A stretch of DNA of 64,000 nucleotides from Sphaerosporella brunnea. Lineage: Eukaryota; Ascomycota; Pezizomycetes; Pezizales; Pyronemataceae. Each line of letters starts with the position of its first letter. Position 1 is the stretch's first letter. The translations under genes were made by a program, and so were the position numbers. The stretch is taken from assembly GCA_008704415.1 (NCBI GenBank), contig VXIS01000133.1, forward strand, positions 54,282 through 118,281. Reading direction: 5' to 3'. Shown here piece after piece: positions 1 to 10,620 of this stretch. The notes beneath the pieces are model-generated. The model ran no database searches. It was not told the DNA's origin and was given only the letters and a program-made list of their open reading frames with translations.

Positions 1-765
1 CATTCGGCGCCGATCTTGTGTCTCCTGTCGATCGGGTTGACTGAGGACGCAGAGCTGGCTGTTGAGTTGCTGCACTTGCGAGACACCGAGATGGAGCTTT
101 GAGTATCGGAATCAGATTCGCCGGCAGTAGACATCTGCTCGACCAGCTTGCGGACATTCTCTGCGACGCTTTTGACAAAGTTGTCACACTCACTTCCAGC
201 AGTGGCAAGTTCTCTTGTTTTTGTTGACAATAGTGTCCATTTAATATACAGACCTTCCTGTGGAGATGCCGGAATGGCTGCACTCTGAGGTTGAATTGTC
301 GCTATCCGAATCGTATTCGGCTTCGGTTGACAACCGCGCGGTTTTATTATCGTCACCATCGGCAATTTTGGGGATGTTCTCTGCCGTCTCATCGGGGCAA
401 GGGACCCGTAGAGTGTCACCCTGAGGCGGGTCATAGTACTTTGTTTCGGGAAGTTCGCCCTCAGCGCGCAAACACCCCGACACGCACTGCTGCCAATGCC
501 AAAGCCAGACGGTCTCCGGAGGAAACTGCTTCTTATCGCCGCGCGTGATCCGCCTGCCATGGAACAATACGGGTTCAGGCACAGGCATGAAAACCACCAC
601 TCGCCACGTCTTTGGATGCACTCCCCAAAAGAAGCAATACGTTTCCTGCTTTTCTATGTGCGCTCGCTTGCTCTCTCTTGCGTTCCTAGGTACCATGAAT
701 CGGATGCTTTTCGCGATTGCCGCTTCGTTGCAATCTGATATTGGCGCGTAGTGTCCGGGTTTGAA
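1..765 (-). pseudogene. Unrecognised protein gene, partial, runs off left edge
   Basis: On the minus strand an open frame from about 765 to 241 reads like coding sequence and ends in a Ser/Asp-rich tail. About 40 bases further on, a second block (213 to 1) continues with similar Ser/Asp composition and has no stop before the window edge. The two blocks join in phase if bases 214-253 (GTCTGT...AAG) are an intron, which would be short with a weak donor. Residues such as MPVPEPVLFHGRR near the middle look conserved, but I cannot name the family. The frame is open from a stop near 767, so the true start may lie in an upstream exon. It could be a living gene or a decayed transposon-associated ORF. 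Confidence 0.35.
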
Positions 766-794
766 TGTATATCATCAAATTGCTCCAAAACACG

Positions 795-1828
795 TCAAGA
801 GATAAAAGTTTCTTTTTGGGGTGTCGAGATGGTACGTTTCCGGTGTTCTGATAACTTTGCCGCATAATGAAGGTGGGCAGAGCGATGGCTCATCCAGCAC
901 AAGTACTCCTTCCAAACTACCCAAGTAAAACCAACCCGCTGCGTGAGTGACGAGCCGCCATCTAGAATACAGTTTTCAAGGCTCTGAGGTCTCCGGGATA
1001 CAAACATGAAATGGAGGGACAAGATCAGGTGCCGTAGTGAGTGACCATTGTGGTTTCCACAAAAATGTGTCGTGACATGTACTTTTCTAAAATACGGTGT
1101 CGGACGACAAGCAATGTATTGGGTACCGCGTCCAAGTGACATGACAGGCACGGCCGTTTGAGCGCGATACGGAGTCGCCCACCGTGACCAAAAAAACATA
1201 CCACCACCGCACAACGAAAAATACCGTCTCTTTCTCATCCGCAGCCGACTCTCCAGCGCACCTACGCTGGCAGCTCTCCCACCAGCGATGCTGCAGCGAC
1301 CGACGGTGAAAGAGCATTCTTCCGCTCCCTCCCTGATTCTAGAGCCTCCGGAACCAACGGATCCCCAGCAGCTGGAAATTCTGCCTGGCTGAAAACAATG
1401 CTTAAAAACCAGAGTACGTGGACACCTTATAAGGGAAGGCGAACAGGATGACAGAAAGCGGGCTCCCGGGAATTCAACCGATGGCTTCATGCGATGAAAG
1501 GAGAGTAATATTGCTAAAATGACGGTGCCCAGCCGGTCCAAAAATGCGGTACAAACACCCAACCCCCCCGGTGACCATTGACGTCCAGCGCTCCAGTGCA
1601 AGCGTATAGTTGGCTTACATCGAGAAAGCTGTCGCGATCATAGCCCATCGCAATCCTGCTGGTATGCCTGGAAAATACGCTAGAACCAGTGTCAGTTGCC
1701 GTATAGCAAAGCCCTTCTATGAACGGCAGCGGTCTCAGGCCAGCCTCCAATTCAGACTGCCTGCACTTACGGTGAATGTTGGCCAAAACCCGTTGCAGCT
1801 CCCGAGCGGGCGGGCTTGCCGCTACCAC
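795..1828 (-). other. Overlapping unrecognised ORFs, possibly one frameshifted gene
   Basis: Two long minus-strand frames overlap here: 1828-1514 (104 codons) and 1601-795 (268 codons). A 268-codon open frame is unlikely by chance at this base composition. However, its protein is rich in Ser, Arg, Gly and Cys, as out-of-frame readings often are, while the first frame has a more ordinary composition. I recognise no domain. They may be pieces of one decayed gene, or the longer one may be accidental. Confidence 0.2.
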
Positions 1829-2299
1829 TCACCGAAGAGCCTAGGTAAGTTGGTCCCTGCGTGGGTGGTTGCTGAATGCGACTTCTTCAGTGGGAGAGGC
1901 AACGTTCCGGCCCGGCATATACACAGTTGTTGGTACGTAGTTGCGAGCCGATACATGTCGATCCTGTCGGGTTGAAAGTAGAGTGATATGGGCAGTTGGA
2001 CTGCGAGCTAGTAGCACGGAGCAGCACAGGTCTTGAACCCCTGGGGGCGAGTGACGAGCGGGGATAGTTCTGGCAGCTCCGAGGCCGAGTGACGAAAAGG
2101 CTGGGCCGAGGTCCGGCTGGCTTAGACCTCCCAAAGCTCAGCCTCCGGACCCGGTTCTGCCGGGCTAGGGGCAACCTTTGCCGACGCGTGATTTAAGTTT
2201 CAATGTGGATGGGGTTTTCGGTCCTTTGTATGGTTCCTTCTCTTTCTTCTGGTTGTTTAAGTACTGTACGTTTTTTCCCTCCCCGCTGCGGAGAATAGG

Positions 2300-2405
2300 C
2301 TAGCGGGAGTGGAGCGAGTTGGGGATGAGTATTCACCACACTGTGTAAGAGCACTCTGTCGTTTAGACAACACGTTCTGTAACCAACCGTACCTCCTACA
2401 TTGGT
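2300..2405 (+). repeat. LTR-like repeat, copy 1
   Basis: About 100 bases closely resemble 13625-13719. Shared blocks include GTGGAGCGAGTTGGGGAT, AGACAACACGTTCT and an end reading CGTACCTCCTACA. Ending in CA, recurring in several places and sharing its AGACAACACGTTC block with a copy that has a TATA box (29030) suggest the 3' half of a long terminal repeat. The next bases, TTGGTAGCC, could be a primer binding site. The other LTR edge and a target duplication were not found. Confidence 0.4.
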
Positions 2406-2459
2406 AGCCGCACTCATTTTTGATCCAACCGGGCCTTCCAGAGGCCGGAAGATCAAAAT

Positions 2460-2600
2460 GCAGAGACGCAGCGACAAGAGATGACGCAGCGACAAGAGAC
2501 GACTCAGCAACAAGAGACAATGCAGAAACATGAGACGATGCAGAAACACGAGATGACGGAGAGACAAGAGACGACGCAGCGGAAAGAAACAACGCAAACA
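2460..2600 (+). repeat. 18-bp minisatellite encoding a charged hexapeptide repeat
   Basis: An imperfect array with a period near 18 bases (core GACGCAGCGACAAGAGAT). Read on the plus strand it encodes repeats of the type D-D-A-A/E-T-R, interrupted by a single TGA that is one C-to-T change from CGA. The frame stays open past 2700. It follows the LTR-like repeat and possible primer site, so it could be the start of a degenerate retrotransposon gag protein. That assignment is inference. Confidence 0.4.
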
Positions 2601-2844
2601 CCGACACCACAGGCGAGGTAACATGGCAAAGTCGTAGTTTACAGAGCTACTCGCACCGATTGATGCTGCCATCACAACGGTCCATTCCCAGCGAACCGGC
2701 ATGCCCAGTCTTTCGACGACAAGGAGCAAAGCCGCAACCCCCCGACCGGCCAGCGGGTGTTGACAAGCGCTTAACCATTGACATGTGCATATTTCCCCAC
2801 GAGAAACAAGTCAGCGATATTAACATCTGGAGAGGGGTAATCCA

Positions 2845-3539
2845 CAGCACTGAGTGGGTCAGGTGGGGCCGGTGATGTGGCAAGCATGACAGGTTCGGGC
2901 TGGCATAAGAAACACCTGGATATCTGATAAGTACCGGCCGGTGCCCGATATGCTGAATTAAGGTCGGGTCGGTCATTGTGCCGAACACGGGGCCAATAAA
3001 AGCGCTAATCGTTCGGTGCTCGCCGCAGCGAAAGCGTCGAACGAAATCAAAACACTGGTCGATCCAACTCGGACGGGAGTCGGAATCAAACGGAGCAGAA
3101 CTGCTGACGATTTACTCACAAATCTGGGAGGTTCGACGCGCTTTGACGATGTTATCGAAGCCATAGAATGCCTCAAATCCTGGGCCAGGGAAGATATGGT
3201 ATATGGGGCGGGTTGTAAAATTTATCGGGTTGAGCTTATGCTGAGTGACTTGGAACAGCGGGCATAGGAGGTGGAGGGGTAGCTGGAGGTCCTTCCGGTT
3301 GTTGAATCTGTATCTAACGTTTCTGTTTCTTTCCTTGATGTATGTGTAAGCAAAAAACTACAGATGCGTGGCAGGCCCACCGGGCGCCGGATGCTTCTGG
3401 GCCTGGCGGGTGCCCGTAGGCGCCTGGGTCTCGATCCAAAAACGCTGGTAGAAAAGGGCCGTGATTTCAATAGCCCGTTTCGATCAGTGGGGTTCAGGCC
3501 GCGCTCAAACCCGGACTGGACGGACCTTCGACAGCCCTG
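2845..3539 (+). mobile_element. hAT-derived non-autonomous element, family F1 copy A
   Basis: About 700 bases match the F1 copies at 9737-10454 and 55267-55904. The right terminus ends in GACAGCCCTG, the reverse complement of the F1 tip, after the subterminal GGCCGCGCTCAAA block. The left end is missing, and the 8 bases after the right tip (CTTACAAG) have no partner upstream. Inside, about 3140-3190 encodes FDDVIEAIECLKSW, resembling the C-terminal dimerisation segment of hAT transposases (as in ALECLKSW). So F1 looks like a deletion derivative of a hAT transposon. Confidence 0.65.
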
Positions 3540-4081
3540 CTTACAAGGTCCGCTATTTCACCGATGCAAATAAACTCAGGCCCGTTTGTGTCCCAGACTT
3601 GACGAATACCCAGAGGATACCCGAAAACAGGTCATTGATCTACTCAGTATGCATGTAAAGAACGGGTAAAAGGAGAACAAAAGGCGGACAAGGCCTGAGA
3701 CTCAGATCTGCCAGGCGATCGGACAGAATGCAAATGAGACTGCAACAAAGGGGTGTTGAGGTTATATCTTGATGGCCAAGGACTTAGGGTCCGAAGCTAC
3801 TACAGCAGAGAACATACAACAGGCGAAGGTCAATCGACAGGACGGAAGCATAGATCCCAAGGTAGAACAAAGAACAAGGACGAAAGGGAATGGCTGTATA
3901 TTTCCTGCAACCAGAGGTAGTGACTATCTATTGCGCTTCACTACTTATTCCCATTTTGAAATCTAACAAACAAATAAACAAATTCAATTCAACATAGGCG
4001 ACTCATAGACCTGGGTTGAAAACTACCCCGTTCCGTGTACATAAGCGACAGGTCGACGTCATCTTTTCATCCTTTACTCTC

Positions 4082-4985
4082 TTACCCCTTGATCAATAGC
4101 AACTCTCTACCTGGGTCGCTCTGTGTCGTGAGCATAAGGTAAGTGGGGAAGGGGGGGTTGATGGCTTTGTGCGGCAGGTTGAAGGAAGCGCAGCAAGCGA
4201 GCAGCCCTTTCCATGTGTGCATGAAGTTGGTGTGGTCTATGGTGAGGTGCCCCTTTGCGCAGACGGCAAAAATGGGCAAGGTAGCGTTGCAACAGGCGGT
4301 GGAATGGCCGTAGAGCTGACGCATGCTACAGCGAGTGGTTTGGTCAAACGAGATGTATCCGGTAAGGTCACAGCAAATGTTGAAAACGAACAGTTGTGAG
4401 GGGCCTACAGTCATGTTGATGCTGGAACCGCGAAGGGTAATCACCGTGGAAGAGGCCTTCTGTCCTGCACACCAATTGGGCGTAGTGAGCCATCAAGGGG
4501 TTTACCCCATTTGAATTTCGGCGTGGAGCATATAGAGTTCATTGCATATGCCTTCGGGTGTGGAATTGACGGGGACTCCGTGTAAAATGAAGCCAGTCCA
4601 CTTCTCTTCAACAAAGAAGGAACTGGGGAACCGTACTAGGTTTAAGGTCGATTGCCGAATGCCCAGGTAAGGCTCATAGTCGAGCCCTTGTTTTTGAGCC
4701 CCACTGTGGACACAACGGAATCGTACTGGCTGGGAGAGGCGCCGGCAGTGTGATATCTTTGTTGTTTTCGATTGTGTGGTTGACAGCTCTCCGTGCGTGA
4801 TTGGCAACAACGGCAGCATCATCGGGAGCCCTATCAAGCTGAAACGTGCTTTTTCTCTCAGCGATGCCGTGGGGTTTAGGAGCACAGTAGCCTTGGACCT
4901 TCGTTTTTTGTGGGTAACGGTGGTAAACCTGCCTTCCGTTTGCTGGAGAACAACTTTGACAGAAAGCTGGGGGACGTTTCATGGC
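4082..4985 (-). pseudogene. LINE ORF1 (gag-like, CCHC zinc knuckles), frameshifted
   Basis: Several minus-strand frames together give a gag-like ORF1 of a Tad1-type fungal LINE. It starts with a basic N-terminus at 4982. A middle segment follows with RAVNHTIENNKDITLPAP and then FFVEEKWTGFILHGVPVNS. Next comes a zinc-knuckle block, in which QLYGHSTACC and CAVCAKGHLTIDHT correspond to CCHC knuckles whose first cysteine pair is partly lost. ORF1 proteins of this kind bind the element RNA. At least two frameshifts separate the parts. No reverse transcriptase is visible downstream, so the copy is truncated. Confidence 0.65.
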
Positions 4986-4999
4986 GGGCTGGACAGAGT

Positions 5000-5700
5000 A
5001 AGCTTATGAGGGGGCTGCCGCTCGGAAAGCAGGCGGTGGCGGTGCGGTTTCCAGCACGGCAGGGTTCGGGATCGGAACGTTATGGATGAGTTTGCTATCT
5101 GCTGTTCACTAAGTCCACGATGTGGACAATGTCTGATTGGTGGGATGAGGATTGGTCGGAGTTCAGACGATGTTGGGGTCTTTGTCTTTGAGTCTCATTC
5201 GAGCGGGTTGAAGGGTATTTGACCAAATGATCGAATATCGAGGGGTCCAAATACGGACTTCGGAGGGGGGATTTTATATAAAATAACGGTCACTACAAAG
5301 AAAAAACTCAAAAACAGGTCAGTGATCAACTCTGTATTTATTGATCATCGTCGATACGATTGGGGCTGCTTGAAACGCTGTGTTGGATGAAGACAAAGAG
5401 AATGAAGGTGGGAAAAGCTCGCCGCTTTTATAGCTAACGACGCCAAATAGACGGCGTTATAACATACGGCATATGGCCAGCATAACCCCCCAAAACATTC
5501 AATGCACCGGGGTTTCTCCAAATCCACGGGATAACTGGCTTTGTCGTGGGTCTGAGTGACCTGTGCTGCTCATTCGTACCTGATTTGATCTCGCGCAGTC
5601 ACAAATGGCCGATTAGCCGTCCCGAGCGGGCTGTGAAGATATGCTTCGTGCAGGCCAACATTTTCTGAGCTGATTACAAATGCGTCAAGTGAGAGCGGAT
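5000..5700. other. No gene recognised
   Basis: Spacer between the LINE ORF1 and the MULE pseudogene. Only short unlinked ORFs are present. A motif near 5285 (CGGTCACTAC) recurs at 7548 and may be a transposon tip, but no partner or target duplication was found. Confidence 0.4.
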
Positions 5701-8164
5701 TTTGTTAACCTATACAGTGTCAGGAAGATCAAGAATGGAGAGTCGGCGTATTTCCAGCAATTTACTGTTGACAGACACAACAATGTTGGATGTCGAATGT
5801 GCATAGCGGGTAGCAGGAAAATGTGATAATGCCCACTGAGTTGCAGGAATGTTTTTGATGTTGGCTAAGGCTTTTTGGTTTATCTGCTTCAAATCGTCCT
5901 TGGTTTTGCGGACAGCCTTGCGTGACTGAGTCTTTGCCATCTTCCAAAACACATCTTTGGCCTGCACTCCGCCGTAGGAAGTTTCCGCCACATGCTAACA
6001 GCAGAACGAGGGGTGAGCATTAGGAAAGATGTCTTCAGCTGCAAGAGGTTCCTTATCCCAATCGTTGATGAGGGTGAAATTGTGATCCAGTTGGGCAAGC
6101 TTTGCAAGTGCACTATTGAGTATAAATTATCAGCTGCAAGATAGAGAGCTCCACCGTGTCCCAGGCTCTGCACATCTCCAGGCGCAACAGCACGAACGCC
6201 AACGATTCTTTGTCCTCGCTTTCAACGACTGCCCAAGCTATCTTGGCCCGCTCGTTGTTGCCATCAATAGTTGTTCCAACGAGGAGAACTTGCACGAATG
6301 TTGCCTTCTCTAATGGAACAATTACCGTGCGTCCATCGGGCCCAGATAGCAAATTTTGCTCGCAATAGGTATGGGTAGCTATCCGACGGATAGCTCCAGC
6401 CATAGATGATGAAGGCTGTTGAGACATAGAGTATGACTCTCTGGTGGATCCGAGTATGAACTAGTGATATACTAGTGCTCGTTTCTGCCTCTTAAGGGAC
6501 CAGCAACTCGCACTTAGCTCTGTGCCTTGCAATATATCTCTTCTACCCACATCTTAGTGTCGCTGCGTCCAGAACTTGCTGTCAACAAAGGCCCCCTCCC
6601 CCCTTGGCTATAATAGAAGCGCGATAGCAAAATAAATTGTCATCTTTTTCGTCGCTCTCGGCTCTAACCCCAAACGCTCTTGCTACAGCCATGAATTTCT
6701 GCGACCAGGTGTTTTTGATCGGACTCTATTTGCACCTTGATGCTTTGCGCCAACCGGAGCTCGCTTTGCTATTCACCACCGTTGTTTTTGCGGGGTATAA
6801 CGAAGATTGTCGCCGAGCCGTGAGATTTTACCTGACCAGAGGCGATCTGGCACCCAACTCTCGCGAGGGGACGGGGTCGCAGTTCATGTATGCCAGCGCA
6901 AATGACCGCGCGTTCGTGACCACGATGGGATTTGAAATGTAGGTATCGGCCTCGGCCCCATGGTCGCGCGGCATGTCGGACCCGTGCCTCACGGCCACTG
7001 TTAATTTCCAGCGGGCCCGCTCAATGCCCACCATGGCTGCTCTCAGACCGGCATCTTCCTTGTCATTTGGGGCCTTCTGAGAGCATCGGGCAATAGCAAC
7101 GTTGGCTTTTGGGTCAATATCGCACGTGAAGCACACTATTCTATTTCACTGCTATCCCATAATTTCCCGACTTGCTATCTGATGGAACACGAAATGAGCG
7201 GCCGCTAGACTGCAAGAAGCATATGCGGCGAGAAGAGGAAATACCGAGCGTCTGAGGGAGATTAGGAAGAAGTCGGATATCCTGGTGGCAGTTGGAGATT
7301 GCGGATTGCGCGATCCTCTGTATGGTTGTTTCCTTCTTGTTCCGTTTACTTCCGCGGAATGCAGGATTTTGGTGCATATAAGGAGGCTTTGAGCACCTCG
7401 GTGAAAGGAGTCAAGCAAAAGCACTTGTACCTCATTTCGGAGCTCCCATGGCTGCGCCTACCACCCAATATATCATTCTGTCTATCATTATCCGGCCCCC
7501 TATAGACTTACGGGGAGTGTGGTCCAATGTATGAATCATCACAGTTTAAAAACAGCGGTCACTACTTAACGATCTTTTTTGAGGCAGTCAGGTACACAAA
7601 CAACCGCTGAAACGTGGACGGTTTGGTACTTGTGCTCAAAATTTCGATGCGTACTCTTTAACGTCTCGATGCAGGCGGAGAGAAGCTGAAATTCCCGGCA
7701 TTCCACCGCCGATCCACAATTATGTGGTGCCTTCAGCGGCTTTATCTTGCGCGGTACTTAATTTCCTGCCCCAATGCATCTGGGTGGCTTCTTGTTTCTG
7801 CTTAGGTCAATAACTCCCAAGAGCTTCGGTACGGCAGTCTTCAAAAAGAAGTGCTGGGTGACCGAATCTAGCAGGGTTGGGCGGTCACTATACACAACGT
7901 ATGGGTTGTCACAACATTTGTAGTCTGAACCTTTTCAAGCAGTGGCTATAGGAGTGCATGAACCTTGAAGTCGCACCCTTTTGAGGTTCGGCAAACCACA
8001 GAGTTCTTGCGGTCAGAGTGTTCAAAGCGGACACCAAATCCTGCAACGGCAGCCCAAGTGTGGATTCTTGCCTTGAAGTCCTGAAAAGCACTCAACAGCT
8101 CCCGTTCCTCCAGCACTTTTCTTTGGACTGTCACGTTCAAGAGGTTTGAACCCGCTGCATCCAC
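5700..8164 (-). pseudogene. Mutator-like (MULE) transposase, decayed and interrupted
   Basis: Read on the minus strand, 8164-7950 encodes a FAR1-like N-terminus (HTWAAVAGFGVRFEHS, then GCDFKVHA). The 7900-7553 block continues through TAVPKLLGVIDLSRNK to FVYLTASKKIV. After a gap the catalytic region resumes at about 6370 with LLVGTTIDGNNERAKIAWAV, the typical MULE 'DGNN...AWAvVe' segment. It ends at 5991-5710 with RYAHSTSNIVVSVNSKLLE, matching the C-terminal TSNIVESxN motif. These blocks lie in different frames, so the gene is dead. Such transposases move the element by DDE chemistry. The 6380-7550 gap holds foreign sequence, including a Harbinger fragment on the opposite strand. Confidence 0.75.
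6637..6942 (+). pseudogene. PIF/Harbinger transposase, N-terminal fragment
   Basis: A 101-residue frame contains CRRAVRFYLTRGDLAPNSRE and then YASANDRAFVTTMGFEM. The segment parallels FYLTR...YAAGNDPAFITTMGFD at 8944-9180 and fits the N-terminal region before the DDE domain of fungal Harbinger (DDE_Tnp_4) transposases. It stops just after the GFE/GFD motif, so the catalytic domain is absent. It lies inside the insertion that splits the MULE and runs opposite to it. Confidence 0.65.
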
Positions 8165-8943
8165 ATTACATGCATCTTAGTCCTCAGACACCGTTTCGAT
8201 CTTGAGGGTGGGCAAATTGCCAACGCGCTGGAAAGAAAAGCAGCAGTATAGAGAGTGCATGAAGATGCATCGGTGGGAGGGGGTTTGTTGTAACGCAATG
8301 AGCGTTGTACGTCGGGTGGCTGCCGGGATGAGATGGAGTTGGTAGTATACCCAGCGGGTGGTAAGGTGATAGTACACCCACGGCATGCGGTGATGGAATA
8401 GAGGAGATTCTACATTCAATGGGGGTTGACATCCACGGAATGAGCGATCGCTCATGTTGTGGCATCCAGAACAACCTAAGGTTTGTGTGGTATCCTGCTG
8501 TGTTCAAGGTTTTGGGGGTCTATGCTAAACATACGACGTATAACATGAGGTTAAAGCCTGGTAATCAATTTGTAAAACAAGGAAAAGATGGTGATAAGAC
8601 CTACACAGTATGCCGTGAGAAGGCTCAAAGATTGAAAGTAGGTAGTCAAGGGAGATACGAAAACACGGAGTATAATGTCATTATAGTGCAGGATCTCCAA
8701 TAATTCTTTCAGAGCCGGATAGAAAATTGTCCACTGCATGGATAGGTGTATCCACCTCTGCGCGTTGGCTCCTTAGATCCTGTGGATAGATAAAGGGGAA
8801 CTCCTCCTATCTCACGATTTCTTCTACAGTAGCCCTTTACATACGGGCAAAGATGGATAGAACAATAAATTTACCGTCTGGCCGTGCCTTTCTTGGTCCA
8901 TTATTCTCATCAGCCCTGAACGCGCCTGCAAAAGTCATGGATT

Positions 8944-10620
8944 TTGTCAACCCGCCGATTTTTATTTTTGCTGTGCTCGAACCTTAGCACTAAGCAGCAG
9001 GAGCTGGCTGTCATGCTTCTTAACTTTGTTTACGCAAAGGCAAATGAAGAGCGTCGCCGAGCCCTCCACTTCTACCTCACCAGATGTTGTCCCCAACCTC
9101 CCAGGGAATCTGCCAGGCATTCCATGTATGCTGCCGGAAACGATCCAGCATTCATCACAACCATGGGCTTTGATACCACAGCGTTTAACCTCTTTCTCAA
9201 GCCTTTCAAACCCAATTGGAAGACCACACCAATTTCACGAAAAGATCTCCACCCAGAAAGCTCACAAGATCGGCCACAGCAAACGGTCACTGGACGCTTC
9301 TGGTGTGTTTGGACCTGAGGTACCCTACCTCACTTCAACGATGGCCGACTACACCCTTCAGTAAATATTTAGATTGACCCCTGCTGTCTGTTCACGCTAA
9401 TGAAACTTGGGGGTGAAGATCCTGGTGCAAGTGCTCTGCGAAATCCCAAACGTTCTTTACCGTTGCCTAAAAAGAAAGAAATTGAACATTTTGCCAAGCT
9501 TATCCGCACTCGGCATCTGATCCTGACCTACGGTTTTGGTTTTGTCGATTGACTTCATCTACCAATTGGGAAATCACAAAGTCTGCAGGTTCAAAATGCA
9601 TTTTACAACGGGTGGTGCAGCAGTCATTTCACGTCGAACCTTTTTGCTTCTACACCGAACGGCACAATTGTTCACGCTACGGTCAACGCCCTGGGAAGCT
9701 GGCAAGACCCAGCGATATCAATCTAGCCCCGGGCTGCAGCGCGGTCAATAGTCCAGCCGGCCGCCAGGTCAAACGGGGCCCCACGGAGTGGGTCAGGTCG
9801 GGCCGGTGATGTGGCAAGCCCGACAGGTTCGGGCCGGCATAAGAAAACCCTGGATATCTGATAGGTGCCGGCCAGTGCCCGATATCCTGAATTAAGGCCG
9901 GGTCGGTCATGGTGCCGAACGCCGGGCTACTGAAAGCGCTAATCGGTGCTCGTTCCGCGGCAGCTAAAGCGTGGATCGCAATCAAAAGACTGGTCGATCC
10001 ACCCCAAAAACAACAACTCGGATGAGAGTTGGAATACTGCGGAGCGGAAATGCTGACGTTTTACTCACAAACCTGGCAGGTTCGACGCACTTTAACCCAG
10101 GAAATACAGGTCGGAAGAGAGGCGGATGAATATGGCTAACGTTATGCTCACAAATCCAACGATTTCGGATCACCGGGCGGCGGAGATAGAGGGGTATCTG
10201 GAGGCCCTTCAAGTTGTCGAATCTGTATCTCGCGTTCATGTTTCTTTCCTGGATGTATGCGTTGGCAAAAAACTACAGATGCCTGGCGGGCCCGCCGGGT
10301 GCCAGGTACCTCTGGGCCTGGCGGGTGCCCGTAGGCGCCTGGGTCTCGATCCAAAAAGCCTGGTCCAAACGGGCCGTGATTTCAAAAGCCCGTTTCAATC
10401 GGTCCAGTTCAGGCCGCGCTCAAAGCCGGACTGGGCGCACTTTTGACAGCCCTGCCGGGCTGGCTCACTGGCACTGAACTGCTTGCTCATCTTCTCCCAC
10501 ATGTGCCATCCAATGATTAGGACGATTTCCACTATTGATGGAAACCACGCCAAATCCCGCTCCGTAAACCTCCTAGCGCAGGGAGCCTTGCGTCCTTCCC
10601 CCGCTTTTTTTTGACTTCCA
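8944..10620 (+). pseudogene. PIF/Harbinger transposase, interrupted by an F1 element
   Basis: The N-terminal part (FYLTR...FITTMGFDTTAFN) is at 8944-9230. After a frameshift, 9260-9360 gives KRSLDASGVFG and LTSTMADYTLQ. From 9450 a third frame gives GFVD, a stop where Gly is expected, then LHLPIG and NAFYNGWCSSHFTSNLFA, then VNALGSWQDPA. These include the first and second acidic positions of the DDE_Tnp_4 domain. The frame is cut at 9736 by an F1 hAT element and seems to resume after 10462 with a fragment reading GNHAKSRSV. Frameshifts, the stop and the insertion make it a pseudogene. Confidence 0.75.
9737..10454 (+). mobile_element. hAT-derived non-autonomous element, family F1 copy B, 8-bp TSD
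   Basis: A 718-base element flanked on both sides by CCGGGCTG (9729-9736 and 10455-10462), the 8-bp target duplication typical of hAT. The right tip reads TTTTGACAGCCCTG; the left tip CAGCGCGGTCAATAGTCC is only loosely inverted to it. Inside it carries the same blocks as copies A and C: a GGGTCAGGTCGGGCCGG region, a GGATATCTGATAGGTGCCGG region, and the subterminal GTCCAAACGGGC and CCGCGCTCAAA blocks. It contains no complete ORF and would need transposase supplied by another element. It sits in the Harbinger coding region, so it is younger than that element. Confidence 0.85.
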
